64,000 bases of DNA from Streptomyces sp. f51 (GCF_037940415.1 NZ_CP149798.1:5923001-5987000), one strand, 5' to 3'; positions 34,239 through 42,746 are shown, numbered from the stretch's first letter. Made by a program: numbers and translations. The notes: generated by a model from the letters alone, not told the origin.

Positions 34239-36287
34239 ATGGCGGTGGACTCGGTGGACTCTGTGGATCCGGTGGCGGAGACGAAGGACCCGGTGGTCTC
34301 CACCCCCTACGGAGCGGTGCGCGGCCGGTACGAGAACGGGATCGCGGTCTTCCGCGGCGTCCCCTACGCTTCCCCGCCCTTCGGTGCCCGCCGTTTCCTT
34401 CCCCCCGTCCCGCCCGAGCCCTGGGACGGCGTCCGGGACGCCGGGACGTTCGGGCCGACTCCGCCGAAGCCCCCGTACTCCGAGGCGTTCTCCCGGCTCC
34501 TCGCCGACCCCGTCGTGCCCGGCGACGACTGCCTCAACCTGAACGTGTGGACCCCGGCGCCCGACCCCGCCGCCCGCCTTCCCGTCATGGTGTGGATCCA
34601 CGGCGGAGCCCTGACCCGCGGCTCCTCGGCCGTGCCCGTGTACGACGGGCACGCCTTCGCGCGCGACGGCGTGGTCTTCGTGTCCGTCAACTACCGCCTG
34701 GGAGTGGAGGGTTACGGCCTGTTCCCGGACGCGCCCGCCAACCCGGGGCTGCGCGACCAGCTCGCCGCGCTGGAGTGGGTGCGGGAGTCCGTCGCCCGGT
34801 TCGGCGGGGATCCAGGCCGGGTGACCGTCTTCGGCGAGTCCGCCGGAGCCATCAGCATCGGCGCCCTGCTCGCGAGCCCGCGCGCCCGGGGCCTTTTCCG
34901 CAGGGCCGTGCTCCAGAGCGGGCCGCCCGAGGCGAGCGACCGCGACAAGGTGCGCCGCATGGTCCGCAGGATGGCCACCCGGCTGAAGATTCCCGCGACG
35001 GCCGAGGCGTTCGCCGCCGTGGACCGCGACCTGCTGCTGCGCACCCAGGCGGAGGTGGGCAGGCTCAGCAGCCCGGTGCTCGGCGGTCCCGCCTTCGGCA
35101 TCGTCGTCGACGGCGACCTCGTGCCCCGCGACCCGCTGGAGGCCCTGGTCGAGGGCGCCGCGGCCGACGTGGGCCTGATGCTGGGCTGGACCCGCGACGA
35201 GTACCGGCTGTGGCTCGTCCCCGGCGGGCTCGTCGAGCGCGTCGACCGGCTCGGTCCTGTCGCCCTGGCCGGCGCGATGGCCCGCTGCCACTGCGGGCAC
35301 GAGGTGCCCCGCGGCTACCGCGCCCTCCACCCGGAGGACGGCACCGCCGACCTCGTCGGCCAGATGATCACCGACCATCTCCTGCGGGTGCCGCTGCACC
35401 GCCTCGCCGACGCGCGGAGCGGCGCGCCCGCCGGTTCCCCCGACGCGGACGCCCCCGGCGGGGACCGGGCCCCCGCGCACGTCTACGAGTTCGCCTGGCC
35501 CTCGAACGTGCCCGGTCTCGGTGCCTGTCACGCCCTGGAACTGGGCTTCGTCTTCGACACGGCCGGGGTGCCGGAGGCGGCGAAGCTCGCGGGCGAGGGC
35601 GCACCGCAGGAACTGGCGGACGCCATGCACGGCGCGTGGGTGCGCTTCGCGGTCGACGGGGACCCGGGGTGGGACGCCTGGGACGCCTCGCACCCGGTCC
35701 GTGTCTTCGGCGCAGGCGACCCGCACACCGCGCACGGGCCGCGCGACCGCGAACTCGCGCTGTGGGAAGCCGAGTCGGCCAGAGCAGTGGCCAGGCCCGC
35801 GACCGGCTCCACGCGCAGACACACCGGAAGGTCCACGCTCGGGGCCCTGGGCGCGCCGATCCTCGCGGCCACCGGCCGGCCCGCCACCGGTGCGGGCACG
35901 GGTCCCGCGGCGGAGCCCGACTCGGCGCGGGAGCCGGCGTCCGCCACCGCGTCCGACTCGGCGCCGGAGCCGGCGCCCGCCACCGCGTCCGACGCTGCTT
36001 CCGCAGGCGCACCCGCTACGGCACCCGTGTCGGGACCCGCCGCCGTTTCCGACTCGGCCTCCGACTCTGCTTCTGAGCCGACCGCCGTGGTCGCTCCCGC
36101 GCCCGTGCCCGCATCCGAGCCCGCTCCCGGGGCCGAGCCCGCCTCCGCTCCTGCGGACAGCCCGCCCGGGCCGGGGGAGAGCGTGCCCGCTGCGACTCCT
36201 CCAGCCCTCGACACGCCCGTGCGCATCACGACACCGCTGGCGGTCGTACGCCGCTTCCGCCGCCCGGGTTCCGCGGGCCGCCGCTGA
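34239..36287 (+). CDS. Type-B carboxylesterase with long low-complexity tail
   Basis: A 682-residue protein. Residues about 15-510 form the type-B carboxylesterase alpha/beta hydrolase: DDCLNLNVWTP, VMVWIHGGALTRGSS (oxyanion hole), TVFGESAGAISIGALL with nucleophile Ser201, and CHALELGFVFD with the probable catalytic His. There is no signal peptide, so it is cytoplasmic. Residues about 515-682 are an Ala/Pro/Ser/Asp/Glu-rich disordered tail that ends in a basic VRRFRRPGSAGRR. The tail is unlike ordinary family members (about 500 residues) and contains tandem DNA repeats. The ATG at 34239 is chosen because GAGGAG precedes it; a GTG at 34221 would overlap that site. Confidence 0.88.
   Translation: MAVDSVDSVDPVAETKDPVVSTPYGAVRGRYENGIAVFRGVPYASPPFGARRFLPPVPPEPWDGVRDAGTFGPTPPKPPYSEAFSRLLADPVVPGDDCLNLNVWTPAPDPAARLPVMVWIHGGALTRGSSAVPVYDGHAFARDGVVFVSVNYRLGVEGYGLFPDAPANPGLRDQLAALEWVRESVARFGGDPGRVTVFGESAGAISIGALLASPRARGLFRRAVLQSGPPEASDRDKVRRMVRRMATRLKIPATAEAFAAVDRDLLLRTQAEVGRLSSPVLGGPAFGIVVDGDLVPRDPLEALVEGAAADVGLMLGWTRDEYRLWLVPGGLVERVDRLGPVALAGAMARCHCGHEVPRGYRALHPEDGTADLVGQMITDHLLRVPLHRLADARSGAPAGSPDADAPGGDRAPAHVYEFAWPSNVPGLGACHALELGFVFDTAGVPEAAKLAGEGAPQELADAMHGAWVRFAVDGDPGWDAWDASHPVRVFGAGDPHTAHGPRDRELALWEAESARAVARPATGSTRRHTGRSTLGALGAPILAATGRPATGAGTGPAAEPDSAREPASATASDSAPEPAPATASDAASAGAPATAPVSGPAAVSDSASDSASEPTAVVAPAPVPASEPAPGAEPASAPADSPPGPGESVPAATPPALDTPVRITTPLAVVRRFRRPGSAGRR
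35918..35989 (+). repeat. Two tandem 36-nt repeats in the carboxylesterase tail
   Basis: Two near-identical 36-nt units (35918-35953 and 35954-35989) encode DSAREPASATAS and DSAPEPAPATAS. A partial third unit follows. The in-frame 12-residue period suggests expansion by slippage. Confidence 0.7.
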
Positions 36288-36342
36288 GCAGCCACGTCCG
36301 CGGCCGCGCGCGGGGCGGGGCTCTCGGAGTGGGGCGTGGGCT

Positions 36343-36443
36343 GCCGGGGTCGCTTCCGATCCGGGGCGCGGACGTGCCGCGACCGCTTCGGATCCAGGGG
36401 CTCGGGCATGCCGTGATTCCTTCGGATCCCCGGGCCCGGGCAA
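36343..36443. repeat. Three imperfect 33-34-nt intergenic repeats
   Basis: Units begin with GCCG at 36343, 36376 and 36410 and share a CTTCGGATCC-like core and a GGGC-rich end. They fill the 191-nt spacer between the convergent carboxylesterase and mmuM genes. The third unit contains the palindrome CCGGGCCCGG and may help terminate transcription. Confidence 0.5.
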
Positions 36444-36478
36444 CGCTCTCGGTCCCCGGCCCGGCCCCGTGCCAGGGT

Positions 36479-37405
36479 TCAGGCGGCTTTCAGCGCCGAC
36501 GCGATTCCCGATATCGCCTCCGGGCCCACCCGGCAGCAGCCGCCGATCAGCCGGGCTCCGGCCCTTTCCCACCCGCCGACCTGGGCGGCGGTGAAGGTGG
36601 AGCTGCCGGTCCAGGACCGGGCCTCCGCGTCCCAGGCCTCGCCGCTGTTCGGGTAGACCACGACCGGCTTGCCGGTCACCCGGGCGGCCGTGGCGACGGC
36701 CGCTTCGACGTCCTCGGGGGCGCAGCAGTTGACCCCCACCGCGACGACCTCGTCCGCCTCGGCGGCCAGGGCGAAGGACTCCTCCAGCGGCTGCCCGGCC
36801 CGCGTACGGTCACCGGCGACGCTGTACGACAGCCACGCCGGTATCCCGAGCCCGCGTATCCCCCGGAGCAGCGCCCGCGCCTCGTCGGCGTCCGGGACCG
36901 TCTCCAGGGCCAGCACGTCGGGCGCGGCGGCGGCCAGCACCTCGAGGCGCGGCGCGTGGAACCGCTCCAGTTCCGCGACGCTCAGCCCGTACCGTCCCCG
37001 GTACTCGGAGCCGTCCGCGAGCATCGCCCCGTACGGGCCCACCGACGCGGCCACCCACAGGGGCCGCACGGCCCCCTTCGCGTGCGCGCGCCGGGCCGCC
37101 TCGCGGGCGGCCTCGACGCTGAGGCCGAGCAGTTCGGCGACGCGTTCGCGCGGGATGCCGCGCCGGGCGAAGCCTTCGAAGGTCGCCTGGTAGCTGGAGG
37201 TGATCGCCACGTCCGCGCCCGCCTCGTAGTAGGCGAGATGCGCCTCGACCACGGCCTCGGGCCGGTCCGCGAGCAGCCGCGCCGACCACAGGGAGTCGCC
37301 GAGGTCGTGTCCGGCCGCTTCGAGCTGGTTGGACATGCCTCCGTCGAGCACGACGGTGCCGGAGGACAGCGCGGCGGCGAGGGTGAGGGCGTTGTCACTG
37401 ACCAT
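36479..37405 (-). CDS. mmuM: Homocysteine S-methyltransferase MmuM
   Basis: A 308-residue zinc-dependent methyltransferase that converts homocysteine to methionine using S-methylmethionine or another methyl donor. Zinc ligands are visible as the Cys in VAVGVNCCAPEDV and the pair in LIGGCCRVGPEAI. Other hallmarks are VLDGGMSNQLEAAG and DVAITSSYQATFEGF. The minus-strand -10 box TAGCGT (37412-37417) is 6 nt before the ATG, so a leaderless mRNA is likely. That box includes the stop codon of the caspase-Hsp70 gene, from which it is separated by only 9 nt. Confidence 0.94.
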   Translation of the reverse strand: MVSDNALTLAAALSSGTVVLDGGMSNQLEAAGHDLGDSLWSARLLADRPEAVVEAHLAYYEAGADVAITSSYQATFEGFARRGIPRERVAELLGLSVEAAREAARRAHAKGAVRPLWVAASVGPYGAMLADGSEYRGRYGLSVAELERFHAPRLEVLAAAAPDVLALETVPDADEARALLRGIRGLGIPAWLSYSVAGDRTRAGQPLEESFALAAEADEVVAVGVNCCAPEDVEAAVATAARVTGKPVVVYPNSGEAWDAEARSWTGSSTFTAAQVGGWERAGARLIGGCCRVGPEAISGIASALKAA

Positions 37406-37411
37406 GTCACG

Positions 37412-37417
37412 ACGCTA
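37412..37417 (-). promoter_or_regulatory. -10 box of the leaderless mmuM gene
   Basis: TAGCGT on the minus strand, 6 nt before the mmuM ATG. It overlaps the TAG stop codon of the upstream caspase-Hsp70 gene. Confidence 0.5.
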
Positions 37418-39490
37418 GCCGATCGGAGGTTCCGCGCCACGCGCCGTCCATCTGCTGGGCGACCGTCCCGCGGAACGAGAACGGCAGTCACCTCGGTCCG
37501 TCGTGATCCGGGCATCGGACCGCCCGTCCTGGACCGTGGTGAACACGTCCGGGAGCAGGTCCTCGCGCAACTGGCCGGTCAGCACGGCGCCCTGGAGCGC
37601 GGCACCGATGACCACTCCCTCGGGGACGACGGCCCGGACCGGTTCACGGCCGCCCGCCGTCCCCTCGACGAGCGCGGCGATCGCCGGCATCCGGGTGGCA
37701 CCGCCGACCAGGACGAAGTGGCCGATCTCCTCGACCCCCTCGATGCCCCGGGCGCTCTCCAGGACCCGACGCACCGTCTCCGCGCAGCGCTCCAGCAGAT
37801 CCTTCGTCAGCCCCTCCAGCCGAGCGCGTGTCAGCGTGGCTTCCAGGTGCACCGGTCCTGACGGGGAGACCGCGATGTGCGGCAGCACGATGTCGGTGGC
37901 CGTGGCCCGTGACAGCTCGATCCTCGCGGCCTCCGCCGCCTCGGCCACCCGCCGGAGGGCGGTCCGGTCGGTGAGCCGGACTCCCTGATGGAGGGCGAGC
38001 TCACGGACGAGGTGATCGACGACACGGCCGTCCCAGTCGCTTCCGCCGAGCCGGCTGTCGCCGCCGGTGGCCAGCGTCTCGACGACCCCGTCGCCGATGC
38101 CGAGCACGGAGACGTCCAGGGTGCTCCCACCCAGGTCGAACACCATGATGTTCTCCTCGGCCCGGCCGAAGCCGTACGAAAGCGCCGCCGCGGCCGGTTC
38201 GTCGAGCATCCCGACCGTCTCGATGCCCGCGAGGTCCGCCGCGTCCGCGAGTGCCGCGCGCTGGACGGGGGTGAAGTGGGCGGGCACGGTGAGGATCGCC
38301 CGGGTCACCGTCTCACCGAGGTGGGCTTCCGCGCTCCGGCGCAGGTCGGCGAGGATCCAGGAGGCGACCTCCTCGGCGGAGTGGCGGTTCACCCCCTGCC
38401 GGTGGGTCCATCCCGTGCCCAGTTCCGGTCTGACCCGGTGGATGCCGCCGCCGGGAACGCGGGAGGCCGGCTCCTCGGCGGCCTTGCCCACCAGCAGCGT
38501 CCCGTCCTCGGCGAACGCCACGACGCTGGGGGTCGTGAGCTCGCCGTGCCGGTTCGGGACGACCCGTACCCCGCCGTCGACGAAGACGGCCACCGCGGAA
38601 CGGGTCGTCCCGAAATCGATGCCGAGGATCCTCGATCCGTCCGTCTCGCGCGGGGCGCCGGGACGCGGCGAGGGCGCCGTGCTGGGGACTGGCACGCGGA
38701 GGGTGTCGGAACGTGCCGGGCCCGCGGGCGCGGCGGCGGGGCGGAAGCCGGGGTTGCGCGTCAGATAGAGCGTGCCCTCGGCGTTGTTGACGCTGCGGGT
38801 CGGTGTCTGGCCCGGCAGCCGGCTTCGTACGTGCTCGTGGACGAAGGCGTACAGCTCCTCGGCCGACACGTACCCGTCCCCGTCCAGGTCGGCCGCGCCG
38901 TCCCGCAGCCCCTCCACGACGGCGGCGGTGAAGACGGACGGCTCCGCCTTTTCCCTGCTGGTCAGTTCGTTCTCGTGGCTGTACTGGAGGGCGGTGGAGG
39001 AGGTGATGACGATCCGGCCCAGCCCGGAGAAGGGCTCCCTCACGTCGACGCCGGGCGCGGCCCCGCGGGTCCTGAGCCCCTTCGTGAATGCCCCGCTGTA
39101 GCAGCAGTCCAGCAGGACGACCGCCCGGCGGCAGAAACTCTGCTCCAGCTGGTCCGCGACGAACAGGGAGGACACGGCGGTCGCGTCCAGATATGCCTCC
39201 TCGGTGTCGGAGGCGATGAAGTGCAGCCGGCCGCGCGGGTCCTTGCGCCCGTGGCAGGACAGGTGGAGCAGGAGCAGGTCCTGGCTTCCGGCCCGGGCGA
39301 AGAAGGACTGGATCGCCTTGCGGATCTCCAGTGCCGTGCCGTTCTCGACGACGGTGACCTCGAACTCCCCGACGGCCGGGTCGCCGAGCACGGCGGCGAG
39401 GTGCTCGGCGTCCGCCGCGGCTCCCGGCAGTTCCTCGAAACACCCGTCCGCGTAGTGCTGGTTGACCACGAGGAGTGCCGCTTTACGCAT
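37415..39490 (-). CDS. Caspase-like protease fused to a truncated Hsp70 ATPase domain
   Basis: A 691-residue fusion. Residues 1-245 are a C14 caspase/metacaspase domain: catalytic His80 in LLHLSCHGRKD and catalytic Cys130 in VVLLDCCYSGAF, then a canonical EF-hand loop DLDGDGYVSAEE (201-212). After a Pro-rich linker (about 250-285), residues 287-650 are an Hsp70 nucleotide-binding domain: phosphate-1 IDFGTTRSAVAVF, DEPAAAALSYGFG, phosphate-2 VFDLGGSTLDVSVL and adenosine motif LVGGATRMPAIAALV. The substrate-binding domain is almost gone: only REDLLPDV joined to FTTVQDGRSDARI remains, then an Arg/Ser-rich end. Its start overlaps the EACC1 gene by 8 nt. This is the 'caspase, EACC1-associated' type of effector predicted to act in immunity or programmed cell death; the substrate and trigger are unknown. 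Cytoplasmic, with no signal peptide. Confidence 0.92.
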   Translation of the reverse strand: MRKAALLVVNQHYADGCFEELPGAAADAEHLAAVLGDPAVGEFEVTVVENGTALEIRKAIQSFFARAGSQDLLLLHLSCHGRKDPRGRLHFIASDTEEAYLDATAVSSLFVADQLEQSFCRRAVVLLDCCYSGAFTKGLRTRGAAPGVDVREPFSGLGRIVITSSTALQYSHENELTSREKAEPSVFTAAVVEGLRDGAADLDGDGYVSAEELYAFVHEHVRSRLPGQTPTRSVNNAEGTLYLTRNPGFRPAAAPAGPARSDTLRVPVPSTAPSPRPGAPRETDGSRILGIDFGTTRSAVAVFVDGGVRVVPNRHGELTTPSVVAFAEDGTLLVGKAAEEPASRVPGGGIHRVRPELGTGWTHRQGVNRHSAEEVASWILADLRRSAEAHLGETVTRAILTVPAHFTPVQRAALADAADLAGIETVGMLDEPAAAALSYGFGRAEENIMVFDLGGSTLDVSVLGIGDGVVETLATGGDSRLGGSDWDGRVVDHLVRELALHQGVRLTDRTALRRVAEAAEAARIELSRATATDIVLPHIAVSPSGPVHLEATLTRARLEGLTKDLLERCAETVRRVLESARGIEGVEEIGHFVLVGGATRMPAIAALVEGTAGGREPVRAVVPEGVVIGAALQGAVLTGQLREDLLPDVFTTVQDGRSDARITTDRGDCRSRSAGRSPSRWTARGAEPPIG

Positions 39491-39881
39491 CCGGCGTGTC
39501 GGCCTCTCGCGGGGCGTGCCGGTCGGCGAACAGCTCGACGGCCCGCCGCTGGTCGGCGCGCGAGACCGAGGTCAGGTGGAGTTCCTCGCCGCCGATCGTC
39601 ACGTCGATGGAACCCGAGTTGCGGCGCGCGAGCCAGTCCTGGACCAGCGCGAGGACCGCCCGCAGCGTCGGTGCGCTCGTCGCGCCGACGAGGAGCGTCG
39701 TGAGGACCACCGTCTCCCCGGCCCGGGTGCCGCCGGTGGCCGGGCCGCCCGACGGGTGCCGCACGAACGACAGCTCCAGCAGGGACAGTTCCTCGGCCAG
39801 GAGGGACACGGCGTCCTCCGCGCCGTAGGGGTCCGCCTCGTCGGTGAACGTCAGCACGGCCTCGTATCGCGGATCGCTCAA
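39483..39881 (-). CDS. Effector-associated constant component EACC1
   Basis: A 132-residue adaptor-like protein. The C-terminal half (LRAVLALVQDWLARRNSGSIDVTIGGEELHLTSVSRADQRRAVELFADRH) matches the EACC1 pattern: a helix, then VxVTIxGxxLxLxxxSxxxQxxxVxxxxxxH. EACC1 proteins occur immediately upstream of variable effectors (caspases, trypsins, other peptidases) in predicted NTP-dependent conflict systems. The TTG start (39879-39881) is well supported by GGGGAGGG about 5 nt upstream. Its end overlaps the caspase-Hsp70 start by 8 nt, so the proteins are made together and probably bind each other. Confidence 0.85.
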   Translation of the reverse strand: MSDPRYEAVLTFTDEADPYGAEDAVSLLAEELSLLELSFVRHPSGGPATGGTRAGETVVLTTLLVGATSAPTLRAVLALVQDWLARRNSGSIDVTIGGEELHLTSVSRADQRRAVELFADRHAPREADTPDA

Positions 39882-40129
39882 GGTTCCCTCCCCGTGGTCA
39901 CCGGGCCCCCACCCGGGAGAGGCCAGTGTGGCAGCACGGAGTCGCCCTTCGGGCGGAATGAGGCGAATACGGCCTCTTCGCGCGCGAGCCGAGCAAGCTG
40001 CCGCCCGCCGCGTCGGGACCGCGAGGCCGGGGGAGTCGACCGATGCGCCGCAGTCGTCGGGCCGCCCTCTGGAAAGCGGTTGCCGAACGGAGGTACCGTC
40101 GGGCCCGGTCCAGGACAGGAAGGTCGCCG

Positions 40130-41905
40130 ATGCCCGTCGAGCCCGCCGAGGACAGGTCCCTGAGCCCGTACACCGGCCGCACCCGCGCCCACTGGGAGGC
40201 GGCCGCGGACTCCCTGCTCGCCGCCGTCGCCCCGTACGCCACGGACGACCAGGCCCTGTACCACTTCCCCGGACAGCACACGAGCAGCGCCGGCCGGCTC
40301 TCCGACGGCCTGGAGGGCTACGCCCGCACCCTGCTGCTGGCCGGCTTCCGCCGGGACGAGAAGGTCCTGGACCGGTACGCGCGGGGGCTGGACGCCGGGC
40401 CCATGGGCGTCTGGCCCCGGATCGAGGACCGCAGCCAGCCCCTCGTCGAGGCCGCCTCGATCGCGCTCGCGCTGCGGCTCACGCGCCCACTGCTGTGGGA
40501 CCGACTGGACGACGCCGTGCGGCAGCGGACCGCCGCATGGCTCGGCGACGCGCTGACCGCCGAACCCTGGCCCTGCAACTGGGAGTTGTTCCCGGTGACG
40601 GTCGGCGGCTTCCTCCAGGAGGCCGGGTACGAGCCCGAGGCGTCGCGCGCCGCGGTCGAGCGGGGACTGGAGCGCATCGAACAGTGGTATCTCGGCGACG
40701 GCTGGTACACCGACGGCCACGGGCGCAAGTTCGACTACTACAACGGCTGGGCGATGCACCTCTATCCGGTGCTGCACGCGTGGCTGGCCGGCGACGCCCC
40801 GCTCCTCGACCTGTACGCCGGCCGGCTCGAGGCTCATCTCGGCGACTACGCCCGCCTGTTCGGCGGCGACGGCGCGCCGATGCTCCAGGGCCGCTCGCTC
40901 ACCTACCGTTTCGCGGCCACCGCCCCACTGTGGCTCGGCGCGCTCACCGGCCGTACCCCGCTGTCCCCGGGCGAGACCCGCCGCCTCGCCTCCGGCGCTC
41001 TGAGCCACTTCCTCGACCGGGGCGCCCTGGACGGGGACGGCCTGCTCACCCTCGGCTGGCACGGCCCCGACGAGACGTTCCTCCAGCACTATTCGGGCCC
41101 CGCCTCGCCGTACTGGGCGAGCAAGGCATTCGTCGCCCTGCTGCTGCCCCCGGAGCACGAGGTCTGGACGGCGACGGAGGAACCGGGCCCGGCGGAGCGC
41201 GCCGACGCCGTCACTCCGGTCGGCCCGCCCAACTGGCTGCTCCAGTCGACGCGTTCGGACGGTCTGGTCCGCCTCCACAACCACGGCAGCGAGGACGTCC
41301 GCTACGACCCCTTCTACACGCGGCTCGCCTACTCGACGGTGACGCGGCCCGCGCCCTCGTACGACAACAGTGTGATCGTCGGCGGCGACGCGAGCCGTAC
41401 GGGGATCGTGCCCCTGGGCGTCGGGGAGGGCTGGGCGGCCTCCCGGCACGCCGTCTCGGAGGGAGTCGCGGCCGTCTCCCTCGTGGTGGCGCGGGGTGCC
41501 GTCGAGGTGCGGGCCCATCTGGTGTCGGGCGCGGACCCGGGCACGGCGGTACGGGTCACGGGCTGGGCGGGGCGCGGCGAGGCGCGGTCCGAACTCCTGC
41601 CCGCGCACGGCCTGTCGCAGCCGGGACCGGACTCGGGGGCGGACGCGGGACTCACGGGCGTCACCGGGGAGGCGCCTTCCCTGTTCGTGGCCCTCGTCCG
41701 CCTCACCGCCGACCCGGACCCCCTCCCGCTCGGTGACCTGGTGTCGGTGCGGGTGACGACTCCCGAGGGCGCGACGCCCGGGACCCACCACCTGACGGTG
41801 ACCTGGACGGGCGGGGGCACGGCGGGCTTCCGGTTCGACGGCGCCGGTGGGATCGTCCCCCTGGACGGCGGCGGCCCCTCGGCCGTTCCCTACAGTTCGG
41901 GGTGA
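40130..41905 (+). CDS. DUF2264 domain protein
   Basis: A 591-residue cytoplasmic protein. It shows the DUF2264 pattern: QHTSSAGRLSDGLEGYARTLLLAGFRR, GPMGVWPRIEDRSQPLVEAASIALAL, CNWELFPVTVGGFLQEAGY, WYLGDGWYTDGHGRKFDYYNGWAMHLYPVL and the C-terminal SPYWASKAFVALLLPPEHEVWTA. The (alpha/alpha) barrel style and conserved aromatic and acidic residues suggest action on glycans or uronic acids, as with heparinase-like relatives, but no activity is established for this branch. The ATG at 40130 has AGGAAGG upstream. It is divergent from the EACC1 gene across 248 nt. Confidence 0.9.
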   Translation: MPVEPAEDRSLSPYTGRTRAHWEAAADSLLAAVAPYATDDQALYHFPGQHTSSAGRLSDGLEGYARTLLLAGFRRDEKVLDRYARGLDAGPMGVWPRIEDRSQPLVEAASIALALRLTRPLLWDRLDDAVRQRTAAWLGDALTAEPWPCNWELFPVTVGGFLQEAGYEPEASRAAVERGLERIEQWYLGDGWYTDGHGRKFDYYNGWAMHLYPVLHAWLAGDAPLLDLYAGRLEAHLGDYARLFGGDGAPMLQGRSLTYRFAATAPLWLGALTGRTPLSPGETRRLASGALSHFLDRGALDGDGLLTLGWHGPDETFLQHYSGPASPYWASKAFVALLLPPEHEVWTATEEPGPAERADAVTPVGPPNWLLQSTRSDGLVRLHNHGSEDVRYDPFYTRLAYSTVTRPAPSYDNSVIVGGDASRTGIVPLGVGEGWAASRHAVSEGVAAVSLVVARGAVEVRAHLVSGADPGTAVRVTGWAGRGEARSELLPAHGLSQPGPDSGADAGLTGVTGEAPSLFVALVRLTADPDPLPLGDLVSVRVTTPEGATPGTHHLTVTWTGGGTAGFRFDGAGGIVPLDGGGPSAVPYSSG

Positions 41906-41942
41906 GGCGGAAACAGGTCCGCCGGGGCAGGGGGGGTGCGTG

Positions 41943-42746
41943 ATGGGCGGTTCGGACGAGGGCCGGGGTCTGCTGGGCCGTATCGGCGGCAGAGGCCGCA
42001 CGGGCGATCCCGGCGGTCCCGGCGGTCCCGGCGGTACGGGCCGCTTCGGCGCTTCGGCGGGAGGCGGCCCGGTCGACGCGGAGCGGATGATCGCGGAGGC
42101 GCGGAAGGCGTTCTTCGTGATGTTCGGCTTCGTCGCGATCGTCTGGCTGGTGCACCTGGCCAACTTCGCCGACCACTACGCCCTCTCCCGGGACTACGGG
42201 GTGGTGTCCGGCGATGTCACCACCCTGCCCGACATCGTCACCGCGCCCTTCCTGCACTGGAGTTGGGCCCACATCGAGAGCAACTCCGGCCCGCTGTTCG
42301 TCTTCGGGTTCCTCGCCGCCTACCGGGGAGTGGCCCGCTTCCTTGGCCTGAGCCTGCTGGTGGCGGTGACCAGCGGACTGGTCGTGTGGTTCTTCGAGCG
42401 GGGTGATGTGGACACCGTCGGCGCCAGCGGCCTGATCTTCGGCTACTTCGGCTATGTCGTGGTCCGCGGGATCTTCGACCGGCATCTGATCGACACCCTG
42501 ATCGGTGTCGTCATGGCGGCGTCCTTCGCCTACATGCTCACCGTCGCGGTTCCCGGGACGCCCGGGGTGAGCTGGCTCGGCCACCTCGGCGGCCTGATCG
42601 GCGGCCTGGCGGGCGCCTGGATCTTCCGCGACCGCCTCCCGGCCGCCCTCCCGCCCACCGGCCCCGGCGCCCTCACCCGCCCCCAGGACCCCGCCGCCCC
42701 GCGCGCGGACCTGCACAAGGAACTGGGCGATCTGGGGCTGCTCTGA
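41943..42746 (+). CDS. Rhomboid family intramembrane serine protease
   Basis: A 267-residue membrane protein with six or so helices. The catalytic Ser is in VGASGLIFGYFG (GxSG), and the catalytic His is in WLGHLGGLIGGLAGAW. The first helix region AFFVMFGFVAIVWLVHLANF and the loop LPDIVTAPFLHWSWAHIESNSGPLFVFGFLAAYRG, with the His/Asn oxyanion segment, are typical. The N-terminus is a Gly-rich cytoplasmic extension (GGPGGPGGPGG). The C-terminus is acidic and short. A GTG one codon upstream is an alternative start. Substrate unknown. Confidence 0.92.
   Translation: MGGSDEGRGLLGRIGGRGRTGDPGGPGGPGGTGRFGASAGGGPVDAERMIAEARKAFFVMFGFVAIVWLVHLANFADHYALSRDYGVVSGDVTTLPDIVTAPFLHWSWAHIESNSGPLFVFGFLAAYRGVARFLGLSLLVAVTSGLVVWFFERGDVDTVGASGLIFGYFGYVVVRGIFDRHLIDTLIGVVMAASFAYMLTVAVPGTPGVSWLGHLGGLIGGLAGAWIFRDRLPAALPPTGPGALTRPQDPAAPRADLHKELGDLGLL

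Noticed and set aside
37415..38630. A dnaK-type general chaperone gene
   Set aside because: The Hsp70 motifs are in frame with the caspase domain, there is no GrpE/DnaJ neighbour, and the substrate-binding and lid domains are missing.
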